64,000 nucleotides of DNA from an uncultured bacterium. Lineage in GTDB: Bacteria; Bacillota_I; Bacilli_A; RFN20; CAG-826. The DNA lies in assembly GCA_949295325.1 (NCBI GenBank), contig CASFKG010000001.1:517928-581927 (forward strand), given 5' to 3'. Positions 19,895 to 28,209 of this stretch are shown here, piece after piece. The position numbers were made by a program, and so were the translations under genes. The notes beneath the pieces are model-generated. The model was given only the letters and a program-made list of their open reading frames with translations. It did no database searches and was not told the DNA's origin. Within the stretch, counting starts at the first letter, position 1. Each line of letters starts with the position of its first letter.

Positions 19895-21988
19895 AAAATA
19901 AAACCGATCACCACTTTGCGCGACAGCGAACTCGTGACCAATCTGGTCAAAGACGGGGAGCCATTGCTTCTTACCAAGAACGGCGAGGAAGCCCTCGTCG
20001 TCTTGTCCCCGAAAAACTACTTGAAAGAAACGGCCGCTTCCGGGCGGAAAGTATATGGTGTCCCGTATGGCGATATCTCCGATCCTTTGGGATTCGTGCG
20101 TGTCGAAGCCAGGCCGATAGAGGTCAAAGTAGCCAACGTAAAGCATAACCAGAAGGAAATCATCAAAGCCATGGAAGAGGCCAAGGCCAAGGGCGTCCAC
20201 GTTCTTTTGCTACCCGAGCTTTGCCTTACCGCCTATACCTGCGGGGACCTCTTTTACGACTCTACCTTACTGGAAAATGCAAAAGAGGCATTGGGGGAAA
20301 TCGTCGAAAAATCGAAGGAATTGGACGGCGTGTTGACCGTGATCGGCATGCCTTTGGAAGTGTCGGACCGCCTTTACAACGTAGCTGTTGCCTATACAGG
20401 AGGTAGGATACTTGCCGTTATCCCGAAGGAGAACATTCCAAATTACAAGGAGTTCTACGAAGCCAGGTATTTTGCCAAAGCAGACAAGGAAAACAGAGAA
20501 ATCGAACTTTTGGGCCAGAGGGTCCCTTTCGGAAACAAGGTCATTCTTGTCGATAGCAACTATCCGGACTTGAAGATAGGGATCGAAATATGCGAGGACC
20601 TCTGGGTCATGGACCCGCCTTCCACCGGCCTAGCCAAAGCCGGCGCCGACTTGATCCTCAATATGTCGGCATCCAACGAAACCGTAGGTAAAGCGTCCTA
20701 TCGGAAAGGACTCGTGGAGTCGACTTCCGCGCGACTTCTGTGCGCTTATGCCTATGCCAGCGCCGGGAGGGGAGAATCCTCCACCGATTTGGTTTTCGGG
20801 GGGCATTGTCTCATAACGGAAAACGGGAATTGCCTAAGCGAGAGCAGGCTATTCGAAATGGTTTCGGCGATAGCGGATATCGATTTGGAACGGCTCAAGG
20901 CCGAGCGGATAAGGCTTACCAGCGTCACCACCACGAACGCTTCGTACGACGTTTGCTATTTCACGCTCCCGCTAGAGAAGCCGGGCAAACTCCTAAGGCA
21001 TTATGACCGGAATCCCTTTATCCCGGACGGAGACGTCGATACCGAACGCGTATCCCTGATTATCAGAATGCAGGCCGAAGGATTATCCAAAAGGTTGCAG
21101 GCCACGAAAAGTCGTAAAGCCGTGGTCGGCTTGAGCGGTGGGCTGGATTCGACTTTGGCGTTGCTCGTGGCCGTCGAGGCTTTCAAATTGCTTGATTTGG
21201 ATCTCAAGAACATCGAAGCGATAACCCTGCCTTGTTTCGGAACGAGCAAAAGGACGCACGACAACGCGGAGCTCCTGGCAAAGTCCTTGGGGGTTTCGTT
21301 TAAGGAAATCGATATAAAGGAAGCGGTCACCGTTCATTTGAGGGATATCGGGCATGAACCCTCAAAAGGAGACATCGCCTACGAGAATTCCCAAGCGAGG
21401 GAGAGGACCCAGGTACTTCTGGATTACGCTAACTCGGTAGGGGCCTTGATGGTCGGAACGGGCGATCTCAGCGAACTTTGTTTGGGTTGGACGACCTATA
21501 ACGGCGACCATATGTCCAGCTATGGTGTTAATGCTTCCATACCCAAGACACTGGTGCGTTACCTCTGCAAAGGCTATGCGATTGTCCACAAGGAAGCCGC
21601 AGCGGCCCTCAACGACATAATCGACACCCCGATTTCGCCTGAATTGCTACCCCCGGACAAACAGGGGAACATTGCCCAGAAAACGGAAGACAAGATCGGG
21701 CCCTACGAGTTGCACGATTTCTTTATTTATCATTATTTGCGATTCCTTTATCGTCCTAGAAAACTATATGAAATAGCTAAGAATGCCTATTCGGGAATCT
21801 ATGACGATCCGACCATCAAGAAATGGCTCAAGGAATTCTTCCGGCGTTTTTTCGCCAACCAGTTCAAAAGGAGCTGTTTGCCAGACGGCGCCAAGGTCGG
21901 GTCGGTCGCCATTTCCCCAAGGGGGGACTGGCGGATGCCAAGCGATGCCGATAGCGAAGCCTACCTTAGGGAAATCGATGAACTTTGA
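19892..21988 (+). CDS. nadE: Glutamine-dependent NAD+ synthetase with Phd/YefM-like N-terminus
   Basis: 698 residues, longer than usual. Residues ~1-47 (IKPITTLRDSEL, then EPLLLTKNGEEALVVLSPKNY) closely follow the Phd/YefM antitoxin pattern. A ~20-residue linker leads to a standard nitrilase-fold glutaminase with Glu in LLLPELCLTAYTCGD, Lys in VIPKENIPNY and Cys near 234 in GIEICEDLW. The synthetase part follows, with PP-loop SGGLDSTLAL near 414. The enzyme converts deamido-NAD+, glutamine and ATP to NAD+. No toxin gene is adjacent. The leaderless-type promoter places the start at the antitoxin-like domain, so that domain should be translated. Confidence 0.93.
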   Translation: MKIKPITTLRDSELVTNLVKDGEPLLLTKNGEEALVVLSPKNYLKETAASGRKVYGVPYGDISDPLGFVRVEARPIEVKVANVKHNQKEIIKAMEEAKAKGVHVLLLPELCLTAYTCGDLFYDSTLLENAKEALGEIVEKSKELDGVLTVIGMPLEVSDRLYNVAVAYTGGRILAVIPKENIPNYKEFYEARYFAKADKENREIELLGQRVPFGNKVILVDSNYPDLKIGIEICEDLWVMDPPSTGLAKAGADLILNMSASNETVGKASYRKGLVESTSARLLCAYAYASAGRGESSTDLVFGGHCLITENGNCLSESRLFEMVSAIADIDLERLKAERIRLTSVTTTNASYDVCYFTLPLEKPGKLLRHYDRNPFIPDGDVDTERVSLIIRMQAEGLSKRLQATKSRKAVVGLSGGLDSTLALLVAVEAFKLLDLDLKNIEAITLPCFGTSKRTHDNAELLAKSLGVSFKEIDIKEAVTVHLRDIGHEPSKGDIAYENSQARERTQVLLDYANSVGALMVGTGDLSELCLGWTTYNGDHMSSYGVNASIPKTLVRYLCKGYAIVHKEAAAALNDIIDTPISPELLPPDKQGNIAQKTEDKIGPYELHDFFIYHYLRFLYRPRKLYEIAKNAYSGIYDDPTIKKWLKEFFRRFFANQFKRSCLPDGAKVGSVAISPRGDWRMPSDADSEAYLREIDEL

Positions 21989-22011
21989 AGTGAAATCTAA
22001 AAATCGTTTGT

Positions 22012-22028
22012 TATAGTGAATCAAGATG
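22012..22028 (+). promoter_or_regulatory. Leaderless-type -10 box of gtrA-like gene
   Basis: TATAGT (22012-22017), 8 nt, ATG at 22026. No ribosome binding site and no clear -35. Confidence 0.4.
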
Positions 22029-22772
22029 AAACTAAGCGAAATAAAGAAAAGACAGGAAGCGGCGAAAGCAGCGGATGTTGCCGGTGTCAAGAAAACCAAA
22101 ACCGTGACGATTGTCAAAACGGGACATACGGAAACAAAGGCCGTTTTTAATGGAAAAGAAAATGAGAAAACCACCCCCTCTTCATTGGAAAAGGATATAA
22201 TCACTATAACCGCAAAAACGCCCGCAAAAGAGAAAGAAAAACCGCAAAAGAAAGGTATTTTTGGTGAAATATTTAGGTTTGTGGTCGTTGGAATCATTGC
22301 TACCGTAATTGATTTAGCGGTGGAACTTTTGGCCGTTTACGGTCTTGGGTTCACCAGTCTCAGCACAATTCCCGATTATGGGTCGTACATCGTCTGGGCA
22401 ATAGCCGTTGCCGCCGGCTTTTTGGTTTCCAATCTTGCCAACTTCTTTCTTTCCTTCATCTGGGTCTTCCAAAATGTGGACAGGAAGAAGACCCGGCGTT
22501 CTTTCGGCTCGCTTTGCCTATTTACATTGTTGTCGGCAATCGGGCTATTCCTTGGAATCGGGATGCAATTGCTTGGGAACTACGTTAGCCTTTCCTGCTT
22601 CGGCATTGATTTAGGCAACCTTACCGAAGGCGCCATTTCCATCTTGACCAGCGGCGAGTACTTGACGGTCCTTGCTTTCCTAATCGTTTTCGTGCTCAAA
22701 ACGGCACTTACGATGATCTATAACTACATTAGTAGAAAACTTATTATCTTTAAAAAGCCAAAATCGGAATGA
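22026..22772 (+). CDS. GtrA-family membrane protein with charged N-terminal extension
   Basis: 248 residues. The first ~80 are Lys/Thr/Glu-rich and look disordered. Residues ~82-245 match the GtrA four-helix family: FRFVVVGIIATVIDLAVE opening, NFFLSFIWVFQN in the middle and YNYISRKLIIFK at the end. GtrA proteins are thought to move lipid-linked sugars across the membrane for surface glycan modification. No glycosyltransferase is adjacent. Base composition looks richer in A+T than its neighbours. The stop lies 6 nt from the convergent kinase stop, with no terminator between. Confidence 0.85.
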   Translation: MKLSEIKKRQEAAKAADVAGVKKTKTVTIVKTGHTETKAVFNGKENEKTTPSSLEKDIITITAKTPAKEKEKPQKKGIFGEIFRFVVVGIIATVIDLAVELLAVYGLGFTSLSTIPDYGSYIVWAIAVAAGFLVSNLANFFLSFIWVFQNVDRKKTRRSFGSLCLFTLLSAIGLFLGIGMQLLGNYVSLSCFGIDLGNLTEGAISILTSGEYLTVLAFLIVFVLKTALTMIYNYISRKLIIFKKPKSE

Positions 22773-22778
22773 CGGCAA

Positions 22779-23270
22779 TCATTCGTCTTTATAGACGGTT
22801 ATGATTTTGGAAACCTTCTCGTGGACCTCTTCTCCGGGATCTTCGTAATTTTGGGCCATCGATGAAATGACCTCATCCGGAACCCATTTTTCCTCGTCCC
22901 TTTGTTTGTTCCGGAACAGGCAACCGCTGTAGTCGTGCATTTTAAGCAGATAAAGGTCTATCTCGTCGAAATGAGGAAGGTTGTCGATGAAATAAAGACG
23001 TCTCTCGTCATAAAGCATCGTGGTGTCGAATATGATGGTAATGGATTTGTTTCCGTAATAAGCGGACTTGGCCAATTCGATCATCTTGTCATAAACCGGC
23101 ATCATGTTCTTGCCGGGAGGGAAGTCTTTGTAACTACCGCACATTTCCTTCCTCACCTCGTCGGCAGCGATGATCAGGCAATTCTCGTCACCGTGTTCTT
23201 CAACATACTTTTTGGCGAAAGTCGACTTTCCGATTCCGGCGGGGCCACAGATGAGCAAGAGTTTTTTCAC
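22779..23270 (-). CDS. AAA_33-type P-loop kinase (paralogue 1)
   Basis: 163 residues. Walker A GPAGIGKST near residue 8, then IIAADEVRKEM and IIFDTTMLYDERR, the order seen in polynucleotide-kinase-like AAA_33 proteins that phosphorylate a 5'-OH or small substrates. A second protein of the same build lies at 27008-27514 and shares the DEVRK motif. Substrate unknown. GTG start with TATCAT 6 nt upstream and no ribosome binding site, so likely leaderless. Divergent from glnA. Confidence 0.75.
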   Translation of the reverse strand: MKKLLLICGPAGIGKSTFAKKYVEEHGDENCLIIAADEVRKEMCGSYKDFPPGKNMMPVYDKMIELAKSAYYGNKSITIIFDTTMLYDERRLYFIDNLPHFDEIDLYLLKMHDYSGCLFRNKQRDEEKWVPDEVISSMAQNYEDPGEEVHEKVSKIITVYKDE

Positions 23271-23282
23271 GTTGCAATGATA
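23268..23282 (-). promoter_or_regulatory. Leaderless-type -10 box, kinase paralogue 1
   Basis: Minus-strand TATCAT (23277-23282), 6 nt, GTG at 23270. No convincing -35. Confidence 0.45.
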
Positions 23283-23317
23283 GGACCCCTACATATTTCT
23301 TTCTACTTAGATTTTTC

Positions 23318-23345
23318 TTGATAGGGGAATAACGATGTTTATAGT
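23318..23345 (+). promoter_or_regulatory. Promoter of glnA
   Basis: TTGATA (23318-23323), 16-nt spacer, TATAGT (23340-23345). A ~20-nt leader with GGAGGAGG precedes the ATG at 23370, in contrast to the leaderless neighbours. No GlnR dyad was recognised. Confidence 0.65.
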
Positions 23346-23369
23346 CAAAATAGAGCGGAGGAGGACACC

Positions 23370-24707
23370 ATGTTGACCAAAGGGCAAATTATAGACATCG
23401 CAAAGAAGGAGGGCGTGCGTTACGTCCGCCTTCAATTCACGGATATTCTGGGCAATATAAAGGCCGTTGAAATTTCAGTCGGCCAACTCGAAGACGCGTT
23501 GGACAACAAAATAATGTTCGACGGTTCTTCTATCGAAGGTTTCGTCCGTATCAAGGAAGCCGATATGTTCCTGCATCCCGATCTTTCCACCTTCATGGTC
23601 CTAGGCTTCGAACAGGAAGACTATGGCAAGGTCGCTAGACTCGTCTGCGATGTGTATACGGCAAACGGCCAGCCGTTCGCCGGGGACCCTAGGTACATCC
23701 TCAAACAGACAGTCGCCCACATGAAGGAAATGGGCATCGGCGAACTCGATGTCGGATTTGAACCAGAGTTCTTCCTTTTCAAACTCGATAGCGAAGGCAA
23801 GCCCATCATCGACACAATCGACCAAGCTGGATATTTCGACCTTTCCCCGATGGACGGTGGCGAATACGTCCGCCGCGAAGTGGCCATGGAATTAGAAAAG
23901 TTGGGCTTCGTCATCCAAACGGCCCATCACGAGGTCGCCCCTGGCCAAAACGAAATCAACTTCCGATTCGCCGATGTGGTTACGGCCTGTGACAACGTCC
24001 AAACTTTCAAACAGGTGGTCAAGGTCGTTGCCAGAAGAAGGGGTTACCTTGCTACTTTCATGCCCAAGCCCATTGCCGGCATCAACGGCTCCGGCATGCA
24101 TACAAATTGCTCGCTGAGCGATGGCAAGGGAAACAACGTCTTCTACGATTCCAAGATGCCGATGGGCCTTAGTTTGTTGGCCCGCAAGTGGATAAACGGC
24201 ATCATTGCCCATGCCCGCGGATTCAGTGCCTTGACCAATCCGACCGTCAATTCCTACAAGAGGTTGATACCCGGATACGAAGCCCCCTGCTATGTCTGCT
24301 GGAGCGACTCGAACAGAAGCGCGATGATAAGGATTCCGGCCGCAAAAGGCCCGGCCACGAGGACGGAAATCCGTTGCGTCGACCCGACTGCCAATCCCTA
24401 CCTCGCCCTATCTGCCATACTGGCCAGCGGGCTTGACGGCATAAAGAACAGCAAGGACGACGAACTTGTCCCGCCGGTTTACGACGACATATTTGCCCTT
24501 ACCCGCGAGCAAAGGGAAGAACAAGGCATCGAAAACATGCCCGAGAACCTAAAAGACGCAATCAAAGAATTAAAGTCCGATCCGTTGATGAAAAAGGTTT
24601 TGGGCGAACACTGTTTCAACAAGTATGTCGAAGCCAAGGAAATCGAGTGGGATGCCTATCGCTGCTTGGTTACCGACTGGGAAATTGAAAGCTACCTGAA
24701 TAAATGA
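23370..24707 (+). CDS. glnA: Glutamine synthetase type I (GSI-alpha)
   Basis: 445 residues, matching short Gram-positive GSI. Forms glutamine from glutamate, ammonia and ATP as a dodecamer. Seen: FDGSSIEGFVRI, FEPEFFLF (metal Glu residues), AHHEVAPGQNEINFRF, PKPIAGINGSGMHTN (ATP site), the NPTVNSYKRLIPGYEAP glutamate-flap region and RTEIRCVDPTANPY. The adenylylation insert of GSI-beta is absent, so control is probably by feedback. Strong GGAGGAGG ribosome binding site. The stop overlaps the following flavoprotein start (ATGA). Confidence 0.97.
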   Translation: MLTKGQIIDIAKKEGVRYVRLQFTDILGNIKAVEISVGQLEDALDNKIMFDGSSIEGFVRIKEADMFLHPDLSTFMVLGFEQEDYGKVARLVCDVYTANGQPFAGDPRYILKQTVAHMKEMGIGELDVGFEPEFFLFKLDSEGKPIIDTIDQAGYFDLSPMDGGEYVRREVAMELEKLGFVIQTAHHEVAPGQNEINFRFADVVTACDNVQTFKQVVKVVARRRGYLATFMPKPIAGINGSGMHTNCSLSDGKGNNVFYDSKMPMGLSLLARKWINGIIAHARGFSALTNPTVNSYKRLIPGYEAPCYVCWSDSNRSAMIRIPAAKGPATRTEIRCVDPTANPYLALSAILASGLDGIKNSKDDELVPPVYDDIFALTREQREEQGIENMPENLKDAIKELKSDPLMKKVLGEHCFNKYVEAKEIEWDAYRCLVTDWEIESYLNK

Positions 24708-25867
24708 GGATACTCATTCTTGGCGGCGGGGCGGGCGGTCTATTTTCGGCGTTGGCGTTGAAAAAGGAAAACCCATCTCTTGAAATTCACATCTTCGACA
24801 AGGAAGACAAGCTCGGCAAAAAGCTTTATGCGACCGGCAACGGGCATTGCAATATATCGAACCTCGGTATCGATTCGAAGTTTTACAACAACCCTGAATT
24901 TGTGCAAAAACTGTTCGGGTTTTGCGGTTTTCAAAAAGTCTATACTTTTTTAAATGATTTTTGCATACCTACCAAAAACCTCGGAAACCTCGTCTATCCC
25001 CTGTCTTTTTCCGCCGGAAGCTTAATGGCGTCCCTCGAAATTCTCCTAAAAAACTACGGCGTTGTACCTCATACAAGCGAAAAAGCCATCGACTATGGAT
25101 CGGCGGAAGGTAAACTCGTTCTTCATACCGATAAGGGGTCATATGAAGGGGAACGTTTGATTGTGGCTACCGGGGGAGCGTCTTCCCCGAATCTAGGAAG
25201 CGACGGCTCTTTTTACGGAGTCCTGAGAAACCACGGCTATAAGGTCAACCGCCTCAGGCCTGGTCTTACTTCCGTTCGTTGCAAAGGCGGTATACCAAAG
25301 GCCGACGGCTCGCGTCATGAATGCTTATTAAAGGCCTTCGATAACGGCAAACTGATTTACCAAGAAGAAGGGGAAGCCGTCTTTAGACACGACGGGCTTT
25401 CCGGTATTTGCGTCTTCAACGCCGAAAGCGTCATCGAGAGAAACTTCGAAAAAGGCCACCATTACGAAATTGTGCTCGACTTGTTCCCACAAGAAAACGC
25501 TGATGAGTTGTCCACGAAGATTTCTCGAGCCATTTCCGTCTTTGGAAAGGACTATATGCTTTGCTTTCTCGGCGAGAAACTCTCATCATACGTGGGAGGC
25601 CGCTTGCACGACAGGGCGGATGCTCGGGAATGCGCCTGGCTTTTGAAGAACCTTGCCTTCGAATACACGGGTTCTTCCGGATTCATGCATAGCCAAGTAA
25701 CGCTTGGCGGACTCGATGTTTCCGAGGTTTCCGACGAATTGGAAAGCCGTCTGGAGAAAGGCGTTTATTTCGTCGGGGAAGTCTTGGATATCGATGGCCT
25801 TTGCGGCGGGTTCAACCTCTCTTTTGCGATTGCCTGCGCTCTGCGGGTGGCTAAAACTTGCACATAA
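24704..25867 (+). CDS. HI0933/BaiN-family flavoprotein
   Basis: 387 residues. FAD-binding GGGAGGLFSALAL at the N-terminus, KLGKKLYATGNGHCNISN typical of the HI0933 (YhiN/BaiN-like) family, IVATGGASSPNLGSDGS, and the C-terminal FAD motif GEVLDIDGLCGGFNLSFA. Family members are NAD(P)/FAD-dependent oxidoreductases of uncertain physiological substrate. Translationally coupled to glnA by a 4-nt overlap, although a functional link to nitrogen assimilation is not evident from the protein. Confidence 0.9.
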   Translation: MRILILGGGAGGLFSALALKKENPSLEIHIFDKEDKLGKKLYATGNGHCNISNLGIDSKFYNNPEFVQKLFGFCGFQKVYTFLNDFCIPTKNLGNLVYPLSFSAGSLMASLEILLKNYGVVPHTSEKAIDYGSAEGKLVLHTDKGSYEGERLIVATGGASSPNLGSDGSFYGVLRNHGYKVNRLRPGLTSVRCKGGIPKADGSRHECLLKAFDNGKLIYQEEGEAVFRHDGLSGICVFNAESVIERNFEKGHHYEIVLDLFPQENADELSTKISRAISVFGKDYMLCFLGEKLSSYVGGRLHDRADARECAWLLKNLAFEYTGSSGFMHSQVTLGGLDVSEVSDELESRLEKGVYFVGEVLDIDGLCGGFNLSFAIACALRVAKTCT

Positions 25868-25903
25868 GGCTTACAAACCTATGGTTTGCGGTCCTTTTCC
25901 GCG

Positions 25904-25932
25904 TTGACACTCTCAAGTCCGTGATTTTTAAT
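25904..25932 (+). promoter_or_regulatory. Strong promoter of membrane-protein gene
   Basis: Perfect TTGACA (25904-25909), 17-nt spacer, TTTAAT (25927-25932). The predicted start near 25939 leaves a ~50-nt leader. Confidence 0.75.
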
Positions 25933-25936
25933 AATT

Positions 25937-25969
25937 AGCGCGTTTTGGCATTCTTCAGAAGCCTGCGCT
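25937..25969 (+). promoter_or_regulatory. Hairpin leader before membrane protein
   Basis: The leader folds as AGCGC/GCGCT (25937-25941 with 25965-25969) enclosing GGC-A-TTCT-TC-AGAA-GCC. GAGGA follows, 12 nt from the ATG, so the fold sits directly before a suboptimal ribosome binding site. Identity unknown. Confidence 0.4.
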
Positions 25970-25987
25970 CGAGGACTATATCAATTT

Positions 25988-26923
25988 ATGAAATACGGAA
26001 ACACTTCTAGATCCCTCTCTCTTTTTTTCCATGGGATCCTCGCCCTTGGCGGCGCCGTTTTGGCGGCCTACTTCGGCTTCTTCGTTCTGCCGACGACATT
26101 CGTCGACTCGACGGCGTTCATTCTGACCTACGTTCCCTTGAACCTCAAACTTGAGATGGCAATATTCGGCCTGACTGGCGCGGTTATATCCGGTTACGGT
26201 TTCTTCCAGGCCCTTCGGTCCTTATCCCATCCTAGCGACGACACACCCGTCCTCAAGAGTTTCCAGGCCTTTATAGTCCTTGGGTACGTCGCCGCTCTGT
26301 TTTTCTTCCTCAATGGCGTCGTTTATTTCGATTTGATCGCCAATACCGCTTCTAGCGGAACCAGTCCCGCCTTCGTGATAGTAGTCGCCATCATCCTTGC
26401 CGTCGGGTGCCTTATCGCCGCCAACGTCCCGATGGTCCGTCTCTTCGACAATAAGGGACAAGACGATATGTACCGCGGCATTGCCCTCGGATTCTCCGTG
26501 AATTTCTTCTCCGCGACCCTATTCAGCCTCATAGCGCTAATCGGCCTATTGGCCAACCAGAACTCCACTAACTTCAATAATGTCACCATGCTGATCCTTT
26601 ACGTCGGATTCTCGCTGGTCGCCGGTCTGCTTGCCCTCTTCTGTGGACTCCTTCTAAAAAAGAAAGGACAGCTCTCCGGACTTCTAGGGTCCCTTGCCGT
26701 CCTTGTCGTCGGCGCGGCCTACTGCGTCTTCGGCGGCCTCGAACTGGGCTGGGGCGGAAGCACCTCCTTCCACTTCAATTCCTGGAGTACCACGATGACC
26801 GTCGGGGGAGACGTCAATTCCTACGGCCTCGCCTGCATCGTCTTCGGCGCTGCCGTTGCCCTTGCCGCCGTCATTTGCATGCTCGTTCTCTTCAAGCCTT
26901 GGGAAAGCGAAAAGAGCGAATAG
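25988..26923 (+). CDS. Polytopic membrane protein of unknown function
   Basis: 311 residues with about eight hydrophobic helices in pairs (around 12-32, 57-72, 91-113, 127-147, 167-190, 200-222, 232-250 and 276-300), a short basic N-terminus and a short acidic C-terminus. A soluble stretch rich in Ser, Thr and Gly lies before the last helix. No family recognised. It has its own strong promoter, a structured leader and a terminator, so it is a single-gene unit that is probably well transcribed. Confidence 0.7.
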   Translation: MKYGNTSRSLSLFFHGILALGGAVLAAYFGFFVLPTTFVDSTAFILTYVPLNLKLEMAIFGLTGAVISGYGFFQALRSLSHPSDDTPVLKSFQAFIVLGYVAALFFFLNGVVYFDLIANTASSGTSPAFVIVVAIILAVGCLIAANVPMVRLFDNKGQDDMYRGIALGFSVNFFSATLFSLIALIGLLANQNSTNFNNVTMLILYVGFSLVAGLLALFCGLLLKKKGQLSGLLGSLAVLVVGAAYCVFGGLELGWGGSTSFHFNSWSTTMTVGGDVNSYGLACIVFGAAVALAAVICMLVLFKPWESEKSE

Positions 26924-26942
26924 ACGATTGCTTAGCCAATTA

Positions 26943-26972
26943 AGCCCCCTAGGGGGCTTTTTAGTTGTTTTG
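26943..26972 (+). terminator. Terminator after membrane protein
   Basis: Perfect 8-bp stem AGCCCCCT/AGGGGGCT (26943-26950 with 26951-26958) with a T-rich tail. The palindrome has no unpaired loop bases beyond its centre. Confidence 0.88.
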
Positions 26973-27007
26973 GGAGAGACAGATCCTATCTGCCCAAAGG
27001 AATTTGA

Positions 27008-27514
27008 TTAGGATTCCCTTATTTTCTTTATAAGCGGCGAAACGAAGTCCGGGCCTAGGACGATATATTCGTCGTACATGGACTTGACTTCCTCGCTCAC
27101 GGGTTCCAACTCCGAGCGAAGGTTTTCCATTGCCTTTTCCGGTACCACCCTATCGCCTTCCCGCATTTTGTTCTGCACCAGGCATATCTCGTATGGAATA
27201 TCTAGATAGACAAGTACGTGCCTGTCGAATCCCGGAGTCATTTCGCAGTAGTACTTCCGGTATTTGTTTTGGAGATTCGTGGCGTCCCCGATGACGGTGA
27301 CGTCTTCGTATTTTTCCGCATAGGAATTTATGTCGTCCAGAAAAGTATCCCAGACTTCCTTTTCCTTGTTGAACTTCGATAGGGATCCGGCAATCCGCTT
27401 CCTTACCTCGTCGCTGGAGACGATGAAGGTATTTTCGTGCGTATCCTTGTAGTGGCGGGCCCAAGTCGATTTTCCCGATCCGGGGAGGGCGCTTAGCAAG
27501 ATGAAAGTGCGCAT
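27008..27514 (-). CDS. AAA_33-type P-loop kinase (paralogue 2)
   Basis: 168 residues. Walker A ALPGSGKST (about 9-17), IVSSDEVRKRIAG, TVIGDATNLQNKYRKYY and a long C-terminal helical region. The order of motifs matches the kinase at 22779-23270 and polynucleotide-kinase-like AAA_33 proteins. The in-frame TTG 9 nt upstream is rejected: the ATG at 27514 has TATATT 7 nt before it and no ribosome binding site, indicating a leaderless transcript. Substrate unknown; RNA 5'-end or nucleoside phosphorylation are possibilities. Confidence 0.75.
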   Translation of the reverse strand: MRTFILLSALPGSGKSTWARHYKDTHENTFIVSSDEVRKRIAGSLSKFNKEKEVWDTFLDDINSYAEKYEDVTVIGDATNLQNKYRKYYCEMTPGFDRHVLVYLDIPYEICLVQNKMREGDRVVPEKAMENLRSELEPVSEEVKSMYDEYIVLGPDFVSPLIKKIRES

Positions 27515-27527
27515 CGATTGCAATATA
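27512..27527 (-). promoter_or_regulatory. Leaderless-type -10 box, kinase paralogue 2
   Basis: Minus-strand TATATT (27522-27527), 7 nt, ATG at 27514. A TTGGGT hexamer lies 19 nt further upstream. Confidence 0.45.
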
Positions 27528-27594
27528 GCACAACGGGAGGCTTCCTACCCAAGAATAAGAGGACAATGTCACAAAATTCGATTATCCTTGGCCC

Positions 27595-28188
27595 ATGGAC
27601 ATCAAAATAGGACGTTCCGTTTATGCCTACGACGAATCCGACCCCGTCTACGATAATGGATCAGGAACGCTTTTCGCCGCCACCGATAAGAAGGGAAAGA
27701 AGTACTTCCTTTTGCTAGCCAAGGAAGGATGTTTCGAGGGTATGGTCGATCTCAAGAAAAACCTCAAGAAGATCGGGGTCGATTCGCCCAAACTCAAGAA
27801 AGCCGACAAGAACACCAACGCCATATTGCTGAAATATTTCGAAGGGGAGAGGGTGGACAAGCTGCTTTTCGAATCCCCTCTTTCCGACGGCATATTCGAG
27901 GAAGCCTTCAGGTTGGCGAGATTTGCAAGGCTATCGAAATATACGCTGGACTTCGCTCCGGAAAATTTTCTCTACGGGAAGAAGGGGATGGTCTATGTCG
28001 GCACGGGACTCTATCCCCTCAAGGAAGAGAGGCGATTCGAAAGAAACGACATCCGGCTTTGGATATACACCTCCGAAGGCGTAGCCCATTTAAAGTCCCT
28101 TGGCTACGATGTCACGGGGATAGTCCCCTATAATGAAACGGAAGGCAACCGTCAAGTGGTCCTTACCGTGGTCAAAAACTACCAATAG
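27595..28188 (+). CDS. Unknown protein, faint kinase-like motifs
   Basis: 197 residues, soluble, rich in Lys, Glu and aromatic residues. LDFAPENFLYGKKGMVYVG recalls the catalytic loop and metal-binding loop of protein-kinase-like folds (Asp...Asn), and YDNGSGTLFAATDKKGKKYFLL recalls an N-lobe glycine-rich strand and lysine, but the match is too weak to name. The ATG has no ribosome binding site. GATTAT 9 nt upstream is a poor -10, so the start mode is unclear. It ends 18 nt before prs, whose -10 box lies in this gap. Confidence 0.6.
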   Translation: MDIKIGRSVYAYDESDPVYDNGSGTLFAATDKKGKKYFLLLAKEGCFEGMVDLKKNLKKIGVDSPKLKKADKNTNAILLKYFEGERVDKLLFESPLSDGIFEEAFRLARFARLSKYTLDFAPENFLYGKKGMVYVGTGLYPLKEERRFERNDIRLWIYTSEGVAHLKSLGYDVTGIVPYNETEGNRQVVLTVVKNYQ

Positions 28189-28192
28189 CGAC

Positions 28193-28209
28193 TATAATTC
28201 CCCCAAATG
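28193..28209 (+). promoter_or_regulatory. Leaderless-type -10 box of prs
   Basis: Perfect TATAAT (28193-28198), 8 nt, ATG at 28207. No ribosome binding site, and the -35 region is weak. Confidence 0.55.
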
